DNA of 45,520 bases from a virus: positions 1 to 45,520 of the IMG/VR virus record IMGVR_UViG_3300025132_000075; one strand, 5' to 3'. Positions 16,501 to 27,016 of this stretch are shown here, one piece after another (position 1 is the first letter of the stretch; each line of letters starts with the position of its first letter). Both the position numbers and the translations under genes were made by a program. The notes under the pieces were generated by a model. It made no database searches and was not told the DNA's origin. It saw only the letters and a list, made by a program, of their open reading frames with translations.

Positions 16501-18054
16501 ATGTCCGCCATTATAACTGATCAGCTTAGAATTTTGAATGCTAGAAATTTTATTTCTGGTGTGACTTCTACTACTAACTCATATTATTCTTTTGTTGGTC
16601 TTCCCAATCCAAATGATTATTCTTCTTCTTGGGACACGGATCCTCCAGCCCCTAAAGATAGTTTTGAACAAGAGGATGACTATTGGGATACGATGGTTGC
16701 TTTAAAGAAGATTTCTCCTAGTGATGTCAGACAAGTGGTCACTAAAACTGCTTGGATTTCTGGTACAACATATGATATGTATAGAGGAGATGTTAGTAGA
16801 ACAAATACATCTAAACCATCTGGTGCAACCAATTTATATTCTGCTAATTATTATATTGTAAATGAAGATTTTAAAGTTTATGTTTGTCTGCAAAACGGAA
16901 CTGATCCTGAGAATCCAAGTGGAAGACCTTCACTAGATGAACCTACATTTACTGATTTGGAACCTAGATCTGCTGGTGATAGTGGTGATGGTTATGTTTG
17001 GAAATATCTGTACACTATCAAACCAAGTGATATTGTAAAATTTGATTCTACTAATTTTATGCCAGTTCCAACAGACTGGGATACTAATACTGCTGATGCA
17101 TCGGTTAGAAATCATGCATCTACTAGTGGTGAATTGAAAATAGTTACTGTTGTTAATAGGGGAGTTGGTTTAGGGACTGCCAATAGAACTTATACTAGAG
17201 TACCTATTCTTGGTGATGGATCTGGTGGTGAATGTACAGTTGTTGTTAATAATGATTCCAAAATAGATACAGTTACTGTTTCTAAAGGTGGATCGGGTTA
17301 TACATACGGAACTGTAGATCTAGTCAGTGGTAATGTTCCTACAGGAAGTACTGCTCCTATTTTTAATGTTATTATCCCACCAGAAGGTGGACATGGTGCA
17401 GATGTATATCGTGAATTGGGTGCAAATAAAGTTCTAGTTTATTCTAGAATTGAGAATGATACTGAGAACCCTGATTTTGTAACTGGAAACCAAATAGCAA
17501 GAGTTGGTATAGTTGAAAATCCTGATGCTTTTGGATCTGTTGCAAAATTAAATTTAGATAAAGCTAGTGCAGCTTATGCATTAAAATTGGTTGGTTCTGG
17601 ATACAGCACAACAACATTTAATGCAGATAGTTTTGTCACCCAAACAGTTGGGTTAGGATCTACTGCTGTAGGAAGAGTGATCTCATATGATCAAACTACT
17701 GGAGTATTGAAATACTGGCAAGATAAAAGTCTTGTTGGATTTAATAGTGACGGTTCTTTAAAAACCGATCCTACTTATGGATTTGAATTGCATAGGTTTA
17801 CAGCAACACCTTCTTCTAGTGGAACTGTTACCATTTTTGGTGGAAGTACCAACTTAGGAATTGATACTTCATATACTGGTTATACTACCTCAATAAATAA
17901 TAGAACATATAACCTTGGTCAGTCATTTACTCTCGGTGTGGCTAATCCAGAAGTTAAGAAATACTCTGGAAATGTAATATATGTTGATAACAGACCTGCT
18001 ATCACTAGGTCTTTAAACCAAAAGGAAGATATCAAAGTCATTTTGCAATTCTAA
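16501..18054 (+). CDS. 8: Baseplate wedge subunit gp8
   Basis: The 517-residue protein follows the gp7-position gene, as gp8 does in T4. Its N-terminal half has the gp8-type landmarks: a start with MSAIITDQLRILNARNF, the FVGLPNP segment and GDGYVWKYLYTIKPSD at about 162-177. T4 gp8 has 334 residues. The extra length here comes largely from a C-terminal region that contains a GGSGYTYGTVDL repeat unit near residue 262, of the same kind as in the giant protein. gp8 dimers bridge gp7 and gp10 in the T4 wedge. No Shine-Dalgarno sequence precedes the start. The next gene follows after 6 bp. Confidence 0.88.
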   Translation: MSAIITDQLRILNARNFISGVTSTTNSYYSFVGLPNPNDYSSSWDTDPPAPKDSFEQEDDYWDTMVALKKISPSDVRQVVTKTAWISGTTYDMYRGDVSRTNTSKPSGATNLYSANYYIVNEDFKVYVCLQNGTDPENPSGRPSLDEPTFTDLEPRSAGDSGDGYVWKYLYTIKPSDIVKFDSTNFMPVPTDWDTNTADASVRNHASTSGELKIVTVVNRGVGLGTANRTYTRVPILGDGSGGECTVVVNNDSKIDTVTVSKGGSGYTYGTVDLVSGNVPTGSTAPIFNVIIPPEGGHGADVYRELGANKVLVYSRIENDTENPDFVTGNQIARVGIVENPDAFGSVAKLNLDKASAAYALKLVGSGYSTTTFNADSFVTQTVGLGSTAVGRVISYDQTTGVLKYWQDKSLVGFNSDGSLKTDPTYGFELHRFTATPSSSGTVTIFGGSTNLGIDTSYTGYTTSINNRTYNLGQSFTLGVANPEVKKYSGNVIYVDNRPAITRSLNQKEDIKVILQF

Positions 18055-18060
18055 AGAATC

Positions 18061-21000
18061 ATGCCACAGGAAACTAATCTCAACGTCGCACCTTACTTTG
18101 ACGATTATAATCCGTCTGACAACTATTACAAGGTTTTATTTAAACCTGGATTTCCTGTTCAGGCTAGAGAATTAACTGGTTTACAGTCAATTCTACAAAA
18201 CCAAGTTGAACGATTTGGACAGCATATGTTCAAAGATGGTAGTTCAGTAACTGGTGGTGGATTAAAATATAATAATGCATATCCTGTTGTAAGAATTAAT
18301 GTTTCTTACTCTGGTGTAGCAGTTACCCAGTATATTGATGACTTATTAGAAGCAAGGGTAGTTGGAAGTAAGTCTGGTGTAAGAGCAAAGATAAAGGCAT
18401 ATCTTAACTTAAATGCTTTTCCTGGTGAACCATATACTTTATTTGTAGAGTATTTGGATCCTTCCACTGATGGAGAAACTGCAGTATTTGCACCATCAGA
18501 AACTCTTTTGATTGAAAGGCAAATAACCAATAAAAATGTTGTTATTCAAGAGGGGGAAGGAGTTGCTCTAACAACTTCTACTGTTCCTACTTCTTATGGA
18601 TCTGGTTGTGTTTTATCAAAAGGTGTTTATTTTGTAAGAGGATATTTTATAGATATTCCCGAACAGTCTATTATATTAGAACCTTATAGCACGACTCCAA
18701 CATATAAAATTGGATTGGAAGTTTTAGAAGAAGTTATAAATTCAGATATTGATCCAGATTTAACTGATAATGCATCTTCATTCAATAATTATACTGCGCC
18801 TGGTGCAGATAGATTAAAAATAAGAGCAACTTTAACTAAGAAGAATGTAAACTCTACTCAGGCATCTAACTTTATAGAGTTGATGGAAGTAAGAGAAGGT
18901 GTCATTGCTTCTCAAAAGATTAACCCAGAATATAATAAGTTATCAGAAGAGTTTGCAAGAAGAACATATGATGAGTCTGGTGACTATTATGTCATTCCAT
19001 TTAATGTCCAACCCAAAGAGACTTTAAATGACTATAAAGGAAACAAGGGAATATTCAATTCAGATCAATTAACATATAATAATAGTGTTCCAGCTGAGAA
19101 TCTTGCAACATATAAGATTTCTCCAGGTAAGGCATATGTTAAAGGTTATGAGGTAAATATACCAACAAACCAATTCTTAGATTTTCAGAAACCAAGAACA
19201 TCTAAAGTATTAAAGAATCAGAGTTTAAATTACTATACAGGTCCAAGCTTTGGATTGAATAGAGTTAATGGATCTCCTAAGATAGGAATAGGAACTGATT
19301 ATACTGTTAGTCTAAGGGATGCTAGGATTGGTGTAACATCTACAACTGCAGCAGGTAAGGAAATTGGATTGGCAAGAGTTTATGACTTTGCTTTAGAATC
19401 TGGATCATATGATGCTGTAAATCCTAATGTCAATACATGGGATATTTCTCTATATGATGTTCAAACATATACTAATATAACTGCTAATACTGCAGTAACT
19501 AAGACTCTTCCACAGCATGTTAAAGGTAAGTCTAGTGGAGCTACTGGTTATCTAAGATATGATGTTAATGCTGGTACAGCAATGACCGCATATAACGTCA
19601 ATGGAAAATTCATACAAGGTGAACAATTAATATTCAATGGTATTGAAGAAGGAAATATTATTGGATTAACAACTTCATATACATCTAGTGATATAAAATC
19701 ATTATATGGAACAGTTGGAACTGCTAATACATTTAATGCTGACGTAAAACAGAGTGTTCACTCTACTTTTGGTGAAGTTAATATTACTCCTGCTAGTGGT
19801 GGAATTTCTACTGTTACAAGTACAAATGCTACTAAGTTCTTCACTGGTATTACTACTGTTGGAAACATTGTACAGTATACAAATCCAGGTTCAACCGATC
19901 CATCATATGCGAAGGTTGCGACTGTATCTCAACACTCATTAGTTCTTAATGCTGTTACATCAGTAACTGGAGTCAATGATGGTGCATTGCCAACAGCAGT
20001 AATCAATCCATCTGATTTTAGAATATTAAGTTCTTCATATCAGTTCTCTAGTGACAATACATTGTATACCACTCTTCCTAAAGATAAGGTATCAAATGTA
20101 GATTTGACAAATGCAAATCTTGTTATAAGAAAAGAATTTGATGTTACAATTACTAATGGTTCTTCAAACTCCATTAATAGTGGAAGTGGAAGTGAAACAT
20201 TCTTGCCATATGATGAAGAAAATTATTGCTTAGTAAGAACTGACGGAAGCACAGAAGCTTTGAGTGCAGATAAGTTTGTATTTACAAATGGATCTCAGAC
20301 ATTGACAATCAATGGTTTAGATGGTCTTGGTCCTGCAAAACTAATTGCTACTCTTAGAAAGATCAATGTTAAAGAAAAAGTTAAGACAAAACAGAAAATA
20401 AATATTCTTTCTTTAGATTCTTCTAAGTATTCATCTTCTGGTGTTGGAGCAACAACTCTAAATGATGGACTTACTTATGGCAATATCTACGGAACCAGAG
20501 TTCAGGATGAAGAAATTTCCTTGGGTGTTCCTGATGCAACTAAAATCTATGGTGTTTTTGAATCTTCTAATGCCAATGATGTAATTTTCCCAAGACTCTC
20601 TTTAATCTCTATTAATAGTGATACTGCTAAGACTGGAGATTTATTGGATGGTGAAGAATTTATTGGTGAATCTAGCAAATTTGTTGGTGTTTACATTGGA
20701 AAAGTTGATGATGGTACTATAAATTACATAGCTTTAAACAACATAGAACCTCTTTCTGGTGAAGTTATTAAGTTTAAAGAGTCTGGAATTACTGCAACAG
20801 TTTCTGGTATTACATTAGGTTCTACTGATATTACTGACGAGTTTGATTTTGATAATGGTCAAAGAAGTACAATATATGATTATTCTAGATTGGTAAGAAA
20901 ATCTGGTTATAAAGAACCTTCTAAGAAGGTAAAGGTTGTATTTGAATCTGCATACTTCTTAACTTCTGATGTAGGTGACATAACAACTGTAAATTCATAT

Positions 21001-24000
21001 GGTGATTTTAGTTACTGCAGTCTACCAAAAATAAACAATACAAAGGTATGTGAAATAATTGATATAAGGCCAAGAGTATCTGATTTCTCTGGAACCACTA
21101 GGTCTCCATTTGAATTTTTAGGAAGAGTATTTACTCAAGATGGAAACTCTGCAACAAATATCTTAGCATCAGATCAATCATTTATTATAGATTATTCATT
21201 CTATCTTCCAAGAAGGGATAAGATTTTCCTTACTAAGGATGGTACTTTACAATTAGTTAAAGGTATTCCAGCGGAAACTCCCGAACTACCAAATGATATT
21301 AATGATGCTTTAGAAATAGCATCAGCATCTGTTCCAGCTTATCTTTGCGATGTATCAGAAATTAATTTAAATCTTTCTGAGCATAAGAGATATAGAATGC
21401 GTGATATTAGAAATTTGGAAAGAAGAATCAAGAATTTGGAATTTTACACTTCATTATCTCTTTTAGAGAGTGATACTGTAAACCTACAAATTCAAGATGC
21501 AGATGGTCTTAATAGATTTAAGTCTGGATTCTTTGTTGATGATTTCTCCAATACTACGACTCAACTTAAGAAGACTATTGTAAAAAATAGTATTGATGTT
21601 AAGAACTCAGAACTAAGACCAGCACCATATACTACAGAATTGGATCTTGTCCTAAGTCCTTTGACTAATGGTATCAAGAGAAGCAATAGAGTCTTATCAT
21701 TAAATTATAATGAATTAGTTGCTGTATCACAACCATATGCATCAAGAGTTGAAAACGTTACTCCATACCTTGTTAATTATTATTCTGGAAGTGTTCAACT
21801 AACACCATCTTCCGATGTCTGGTCTGATGTTGTAATGTTGGAAGCAAGAAAAATTGAGGATGAAACTTATACTTCAAGTAACACCAGTTATGATGGTAGA
21901 TCTGGGTTTAGTCCTGTTGTATGGGGATCATGGTCTGAAATTTGGACAGGAGCAGATGCAAGCACAGATGTAAACACAGTTGATCTTGGATATGGTCAAG
22001 AAGAAACTACAACTACTCTTAGAAGCACTCCTACAGGAAAGAAAACTAGATCAGGATCAAGAACTCTTACTAGAGAAACATTTGATACAACAAGTCAAGG
22101 TAATAAAGTAGTAAGCACTGCTCTCATACCTCATATGAGATCTAGGAATATTAGATTCCGTGCTGCTAAGATGAAGCCTATGACAAGGCTTTATACTTTC
22201 TTTGATAGTGAGGATCTAACTTCTTACGTTGTTCCAAAACTTCTACAGATACAGATGGTATCTGGAACATTTGAGAAGGGTGAAACGGTCAAAGGAACAA
22301 CTTCTAGTGGTGAAGATCTAATAACATTTAAGATCAACCAACAAAACCATAAGTTTGGTAACGGTGTTGCACCATCTGAGACTTATATTTTAAGTCCTTA
22401 TGATAGATCAATGACTATTCCTGAAGATTATTCATCTACATCTGAAATTTTGAATGTGGATACATTGGGTCTTGCAGAAAAAGCAAAGGGACAATATCAT
22501 GGATATGTTACAACTGGTTTAAGATTGGTAGGTCAAACTTCAAATGCTGAAGCAACTGTATCTGAAGTAAAGCTCTTCAGTGATAGTATTGGTTCTGTTA
22601 TGGGATCAGTCTTTATCCCTAATCCAAATGAAGCTGCGAATCCTGCATTTGAAACTGGTATGAAAGTCTTTAGACTTACAAGTAATAAGAATAATAGTCA
22701 AGTCGCAGGTAATGTTCTAACAGATGCTACAACAGAATTTGAATCTCAAGGAACACTAAGTAAAGAACAGGAAACTATTCTTACAACTAGGAATATTCAT
22801 ACTGAGACTCAGACTCAAGTAGAAAGTCAATCTATAAGAGGAACAGCTACTTCAACAACCAGCACTGCAACATCTACAATTGATATTGGTGGAAACTATA
22901 CTCCAGGTGACGTGGTTGTTAAAGGAGTCACTGATTTAGATTGGGATGATAAGATTTTATTAGATGATGATGGCAATCCTGTGTATAATGATGATACTGG
23001 TGAAGTAACAGTTGTTGATGGTGGTGGTGCTCAGATTGTAATCACATATGCTGATACATCTGATACTATAATTGCTGGTCAATCTAATAATGTATCAGTT
23101 GTTCAACAGATCTCAACAAATTATGATCAGGATGCTGATGCTAATACTGGTGTAAGTGTTTACTCACCTATTACTCCAGCTGAATTGGCACATTATGATT
23201 ATTCAGGTGCAACTAATCCAAATAACCCAACATTAGAAGTTAATGATGGTGTTGCGACAATGGTTACGCAAAATATTGCTGATGGTGCAAATGCTTCAGG
23301 ACCAACTCAAGATCAACAGATAAGTGATCTCACTTCTGGTCTTTATGTTAAGTATTTGGGTAGAAGAGCAGATTCTACTGGACAAGCGTATTGGGAAAAT
23401 GATATTAAAAATCTAGTTGCAGGTGGTATGAGTTTAAATGATGCGGTTTCTACGACTGAAAATGCATTTAAAACTCACCCAGATGTTGTGGCAACTGGTG
23501 TAGATGCAAGTGCTGCAAAAGGACTTCCTGAAGGTACAACTTTATCATCTCTTGCTATTGAAGGTGCTTCATTAATTCAATATGGTGGTCCATCTGGTAT
23601 TAATTACACCGATGAAGCAATTGGTGGTAATTATGAAGGTGACTTTGTATTGACTGATGAAATAAAAAATGATGCAATCTATCATGGATTGAAAACACAA
23701 ATTGTAGGTGCAACAGCACAATACAATTCTACAACAGGTCAGTTGGAGATAGCAGATGTTAATGATGAACTGAATGCTGCTTTTGCTGCAGTTTCGAGTG
23801 GTTCTATAACATTTGAAGAAGCAAAGAATAATCTTTTGAGTATTGCAGCAACTGCTGATGGAACTACTGCTGCTATTTGTGGTGATGATCCACTTGCACA
23901 ATCATTCTATGTAAACCAACCTGAAGGTATCTTTGTTACAAGTATAGATGTCTTCTTTGGAAGTAAGGATGAAACTTTACCAGTGGTTGTTCAGTTACGT

Positions 24001-26343
24001 CCAATGCAACTTGGATTACCTACAGAGAAAATTTATCCTTTCTCTGAAGTAGTAGTTGATCCACAATATGTTTATGTTTCTGAAGATGCTTCAGTTGCGA
24101 CACGAATAACATTTGATGGTCCTGTTTACTTGGCTGGTGGTGAATATCATTCTGTAGTTCTACTATCTGCAAGTAATAATTATACAGCATGGATATCTAG
24201 AATGGGTGAGTCAGATATTACATCTGCTACCAATCCAGAACTTGATGAAATTGTTATTTCAGAGCAACCATTACTAGGATCTTTATTCAAGTCTCAGAAT
24301 GGTTCTACTTGGAATCCAAGTCAATATGAAGATCTTAAGTTTACTCTTTTCAAAGCAGTATTCTCACCATTCTCAGGAAGTGTTAATTTCACTAACCCAT
24401 TATTAAATGCAGGAACAGAACAAATTCCTGCACTAAATCCAAATGCTTTTGAAATTGATTCAAATAGAATTAGAGTTGGTTTAGGAACAACTGTAGTACA
24501 AGATGATTTAACTCTTGGTAATACTATTAGTCAGTTGGGTAGTAATGCAACTGGTAATTATGTTGGATCTGCTGGTAGTGCTTTCGGTCTTATGTCTATT
24601 ACCAACTCTGGTATTGGATACACAGGAAATCAAACATACAATGGAGTTAGCTTAACTAACATAACTGGAACTGGTTCAAATGCAACTGCTAATATTAGTA
24701 TCCAAAATGGAGTTGCAATAGCAGCAACAATTGGTGCTGGTGGAACTGGTTACTCCATAGGAGATGTTGTTACTCCTACTCAAATTGGTGGTAATAAGTT
24801 AGGAACCAATATGAGATTATCTATCGGTGATATTCGTGGAGTGAATGAATTAATCATTGATAACGTACAGGGTTCCTTTGTTGCTGGTGTTGGCAAAACA
24901 ATTCAATTTGTCAACAATGCTGGTGTTACAAGTTCTCTTAACAGTGGTATTGGTGGTAATGTTTTACTATCTTCTGCTCCTATAGTCGTTACTGATGGAC
25001 TTCATATCAAGGTCAATCAGAATAACCACGGAATGTATTCTACCCAGAATACAGTAACAATTAATAATGCTAAGTCTGATATAGCTTTAACAAAACTATC
25101 TGCTGATTATAGCAATTCTGATACTGGAACTATTACTATAGATGATGGATCTGCATTCGGAACATTTGAAGGAGTTGGAGTTGGTACAACAACACTTGGT
25201 TATGCAAGAATAGGAAAAGAAATATTCAGTTACTCAGGAGCAACTGCTACTACTCTTACTGGAATTACAACTAGAGGAGTAGATGGAACATTATCAGTCA
25301 ATCACTATTCTGGTGATACTGTTGAAAAATATGAATTGAATGGTATATCTTTAAGAAGAATTAATACCAATCACAATCTTGCTGATGCAACTGTTACAGA
25401 TCCTATTGGTCTTGATTACTATACAATCAAGATTGATACTTCTAAGAATGGTGTAGATAGATCTGCAAGCACAAGTCTTCCACAACTCCACTTCAATGAA
25501 ACGAAGTCAACTGGTGGAAAGGGTATACTTCCTACTGAGAATATACCTTTTGAGATTGTAACCCCTATCGTTGAGAATATTACTCCTGTTGGAACCAACT
25601 TAACTGCTAAGATTAGAACTGTAAGTGGTAAGAGTATTGATGGAACAGAAGTTCCATTCCAAGATCAAGGATTTGAGGATATTAGTTTGATATCTGACAA
25701 CTATATGGATTCTCCTAGAATAGTTGCTTCACGTATAAATGAAACTACATCATTATCTGGATTGCCTCAGAATAAGTCATTTACTCTTTCTTTGGATATG
25801 ACAACTAATAATCCAAACCTTTCACCGATAGTTGATTTGGATAGAATTGCTGTTATTCTAACATCGAATAGAGTTGATAATCCAATCACTGATTACTCAA
25901 GTGATCCTAGAACATCCACAGTTGTAGATGATCCAAACTCTTTTGTTTATGCATCTAAACCTGTTACTCTAGAAACTCCAGCAACTTCAATTAAAATCTA
26001 TATGACTGGACATATAAATGTCTTTAGTGATATCAGAGCATTCTATGCAATATCAAATGATCCTGATCAGGAATTGATTTATAATCCTTTCCCTGGTTAT
26101 ACTAACCTACTACCATCAGGTGAAATTATTGATCCTAATAAGAATAATGGATTGCCCGATAAGGCACTTCCTAAGACTGATAAATTAGCATATACTAGTT
26201 CTCAGGTTGTTTATAAAGATTATGAATATACTATTGATAATCTTGCAAGTTTCAGATACTTCAGTATCAAGCTTGTAGGAACATCTACAAATGCTGCTCA
26301 ACCACCTAGAGTTAAAGATCTCAGGGTTATATCACTAGCATAA
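18061..26343 (+). CDS. Giant tail/baseplate protein with DUF4815-type N-terminus (2760 aa)
   Basis: The N-terminal about 600 residues start with APYFDDYNPSDNYYKVLFKP and continue with GFPVQARELTGLQSILQNQ, the signature of DUF4815 phage structural proteins. A DUF4214-like helical segment lies at about 1761-1810 (LYVKYLGRRADSTGQAYW). From residue about 1942 comes a conserved block (DPLAQSFYV, VQLRPMQ, YTAWISRMGE) typical of phage tail proteins. Near 2170-2270 are GGTGYSIGDVV-type repeats, and near 2360-2420 an IGKEIFSYSG...TRGVDGT module. It occupies the place of T4 genes 9 to 12 (wedge pin and short tail fibre proteins), so host-facing baseplate function is likely, but gp10 homology itself is not shown here. 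Confidence 0.75.
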   Translation: MPQETNLNVAPYFDDYNPSDNYYKVLFKPGFPVQARELTGLQSILQNQVERFGQHMFKDGSSVTGGGLKYNNAYPVVRINVSYSGVAVTQYIDDLLEARVVGSKSGVRAKIKAYLNLNAFPGEPYTLFVEYLDPSTDGETAVFAPSETLLIERQITNKNVVIQEGEGVALTTSTVPTSYGSGCVLSKGVYFVRGYFIDIPEQSIILEPYSTTPTYKIGLEVLEEVINSDIDPDLTDNASSFNNYTAPGADRLKIRATLTKKNVNSTQASNFIELMEVREGVIASQKINPEYNKLSEEFARRTYDESGDYYVIPFNVQPKETLNDYKGNKGIFNSDQLTYNNSVPAENLATYKISPGKAYVKGYEVNIPTNQFLDFQKPRTSKVLKNQSLNYYTGPSFGLNRVNGSPKIGIGTDYTVSLRDARIGVTSTTAAGKEIGLARVYDFALESGSYDAVNPNVNTWDISLYDVQTYTNITANTAVTKTLPQHVKGKSSGATGYLRYDVNAGTAMTAYNVNGKFIQGEQLIFNGIEEGNIIGLTTSYTSSDIKSLYGTVGTANTFNADVKQSVHSTFGEVNITPASGGISTVTSTNATKFFTGITTVGNIVQYTNPGSTDPSYAKVATVSQHSLVLNAVTSVTGVNDGALPTAVINPSDFRILSSSYQFSSDNTLYTTLPKDKVSNVDLTNANLVIRKEFDVTITNGSSNSINSGSGSETFLPYDEENYCLVRTDGSTEALSADKFVFTNGSQTLTINGLDGLGPAKLIATLRKINVKEKVKTKQKINILSLDSSKYSSSGVGATTLNDGLTYGNIYGTRVQDEEISLGVPDATKIYGVFESSNANDVIFPRLSLISINSDTAKTGDLLDGEEFIGESSKFVGVYIGKVDDGTINYIALNNIEPLSGEVIKFKESGITATVSGITLGSTDITDEFDFDNGQRSTIYDYSRLVRKSGYKEPSKKVKVVFESAYFLTSDVGDITTVNSYGDFSYCSLPKINNTKVCEIIDIRPRVSDFSGTTRSPFEFLGRVFTQDGNSATNILASDQSFIIDYSFYLPRRDKIFLTKDGTLQLVKGIPAETPELPNDINDALEIASASVPAYLCDVSEINLNLSEHKRYRMRDIRNLERRIKNLEFYTSLSLLESDTVNLQIQDADGLNRFKSGFFVDDFSNTTTQLKKTIVKNSIDVKNSELRPAPYTTELDLVLSPLTNGIKRSNRVLSLNYNELVAVSQPYASRVENVTPYLVNYYSGSVQLTPSSDVWSDVVMLEARKIEDETYTSSNTSYDGRSGFSPVVWGSWSEIWTGADASTDVNTVDLGYGQEETTTTLRSTPTGKKTRSGSRTLTRETFDTTSQGNKVVSTALIPHMRSRNIRFRAAKMKPMTRLYTFFDSEDLTSYVVPKLLQIQMVSGTFEKGETVKGTTSSGEDLITFKINQQNHKFGNGVAPSETYILSPYDRSMTIPEDYSSTSEILNVDTLGLAEKAKGQYHGYVTTGLRLVGQTSNAEATVSEVKLFSDSIGSVMGSVFIPNPNEAANPAFETGMKVFRLTSNKNNSQVAGNVLTDATTEFESQGTLSKEQETILTTRNIHTETQTQVESQSIRGTATSTTSTATSTIDIGGNYTPGDVVVKGVTDLDWDDKILLDDDGNPVYNDDTGEVTVVDGGGAQIVITYADTSDTIIAGQSNNVSVVQQISTNYDQDADANTGVSVYSPITPAELAHYDYSGATNPNNPTLEVNDGVATMVTQNIADGANASGPTQDQQISDLTSGLYVKYLGRRADSTGQAYWENDIKNLVAGGMSLNDAVSTTENAFKTHPDVVATGVDASAAKGLPEGTTLSSLAIEGASLIQYGGPSGINYTDEAIGGNYEGDFVLTDEIKNDAIYHGLKTQIVGATAQYNSTTGQLEIADVNDELNAAFAAVSSGSITFEEAKNNLLSIAATADGTTAAICGDDPLAQSFYVNQPEGIFVTSIDVFFGSKDETLPVVVQLRPMQLGLPTEKIYPFSEVVVDPQYVYVSEDASVATRITFDGPVYLAGGEYHSVVLLSASNNYTAWISRMGESDITSATNPELDEIVISEQPLLGSLFKSQNGSTWNPSQYEDLKFTLFKAVFSPFSGSVNFTNPLLNAGTEQIPALNPNAFEIDSNRIRVGLGTTVVQDDLTLGNTISQLGSNATGNYVGSAGSAFGLMSITNSGIGYTGNQTYNGVSLTNITGTGSNATANISIQNGVAIAATIGAGGTGYSIGDVVTPTQIGGNKLGTNMRLSIGDIRGVNELIIDNVQGSFVAGVGKTIQFVNNAGVTSSLNSGIGGNVLLSSAPIVVTDGLHIKVNQNNHGMYSTQNTVTINNAKSDIALTKLSADYSNSDTGTITIDDGSAFGTFEGVGVGTTTLGYARIGKEIFSYSGATATTLTGITTRGVDGTLSVNHYSGDTVEKYELNGISLRRINTNHNLADATVTDPIGLDYYTIKIDTSKNGVDRSASTSLPQLHFNETKSTGGKGILPTENIPFEIVTPIVENITPVGTNLTAKIRTVSGKSIDGTEVPFQDQGFEDISLISDNYMDSPRIVASRINETTSLSGLPQNKSFTLSLDMTTNNPNLSPIVDLDRIAVILTSNRVDNPITDYSSDPRTSTVVDDPNSFVYASKPVTLETPATSIKIYMTGHINVFSDIRAFYAISNDPDQELIYNPFPGYTNLLPSGEIIDPNKNNGLPDKALPKTDKLAYTSSQVVYKDYEYTIDNLASFRYFSIKLVGTSTNAAQPPRVKDLRVISLA
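23341..23490 (+). other. DUF4214-like domain inside the giant tail protein
   Basis: Residues about 1761-1810 read LYVKYLGRRADSTGQAYW and continue with a GGMSLNDAV segment and a final FKTHPDV. This matches the DUF4214 pattern LYxxxLGRxADxxGxxYW followed by GxSxxxV and F. Such domains are known from bacterial surface and S-layer-type proteins. Confidence 0.75.
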
Positions 26344-26344
26344 T

Positions 26345-26566
26345 ATGAAACATGTAAACGTCAAGGGTCATGTTGGTTTGGTACGTGAAAAGGATAGCAC
26401 TGCTATCCTTAATGTTGACTCTAATGAATATCAGAAGTATATTTCTCAACGTCAAAATAGATTGAAGAGTCGAGAAAAAATGGATAATGTTGAACGTGAA
26501 TTAGCTTCATTAAAGGATGATATTAATGAAATCAAATTTCTACTGAAGGCACTAACAAATGGCTAA
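26345..26566 (+). CDS. Small coiled-coil protein (73 aa)
   Basis: This basic N-terminus (MKHVNVKGHVGLVREKDST) leads into an arginine/lysine-rich helix. The C-terminus, ERELASLKDDINEIKFLLKAL, has clear heptad spacing of hydrophobic residues and should form a coiled coil. It starts 1 bp after the stop of the 2760-residue protein and overlaps the next gene by 8 bp, so it is translated as part of a tight cassette. The size and context suggest a small baseplate or assembly component. No T4 counterpart is recognisable. Confidence 0.65.
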   Translation: MKHVNVKGHVGLVREKDSTAILNVDSNEYQKYISQRQNRLKSREKMDNVERELASLKDDINEIKFLLKALTNG

Positions 26567-26987
26567 AAATACAATTACTTTTGATCCCACTTCTGGGGTT
26601 GCTTATGGAGTAAATCTTACTTTAAATGCTGGAGCAACATTTAAAAGTGATTATTCTGTTGTTAATGTTTCTGGTGGTGCATGGGATTTTTCTACTGCAA
26701 ATGCAGTTGGAATAGCAACTACTACTGGATGGACTGGTTCTGCACAACTTGCTAAGAGTGTAGCAATTGGATCTTCTGCATATGCACTGAAGACTTTTAA
26801 TGTTGGGTTTACGAGTGCAGCAGGTGGAGATTTTAGTATATCTTTAGGTTCAACAGATACTAATAATATACCAGAAGGTAGATATGTGTATGATGTTTTA
26901 GTGAGTTCTGGTGCAACAACTTATAAAATAATCTCTGGAAATGTGTTAGTAATTGCAGGTATATCATCGGCTCCACTAACATACTAA
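26559..26987 (+). CDS. Small beta-rich virion protein (142 aa)
   Basis: The product is rich in Gly, Ala, Ser, Thr and Val with few charged residues, and predicted strands alternate throughout, for example AYGVNLTLNAGATF and GRYVYDVLVSSGATTYKI. This composition matches phage tail or fibre surface domains. It overlaps the preceding coiled-coil gene by 8 bp and is followed by a late promoter motif. It lies where T4 encodes gp11, gp12 and the whisker protein, but no homology to these is visible. A structural role is inferred from context and composition. Confidence 0.6.
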   Translation: MAKNTITFDPTSGVAYGVNLTLNAGATFKSDYSVVNVSGGAWDFSTANAVGIATTTGWTGSAQLAKSVAIGSSAYALKTFNVGFTSAAGGDFSISLGSTDTNNIPEGRYVYDVLVSSGATTYKIISGNVLVIAGISSAPLTY

Positions 26988-26990
26988 ATA
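26984..26990 (+). promoter_or_regulatory. Late promoter motif before gp13
   Basis: CTAAATA overlaps the stop codon of the preceding gene (26985-26987) and lies 26 bp upstream of the gp13 start. This spacing suits a late leader. Confidence 0.5.
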
Positions 26991-27016
26991 CAATTGAAAG
27001 AACTACTCATAGATAA

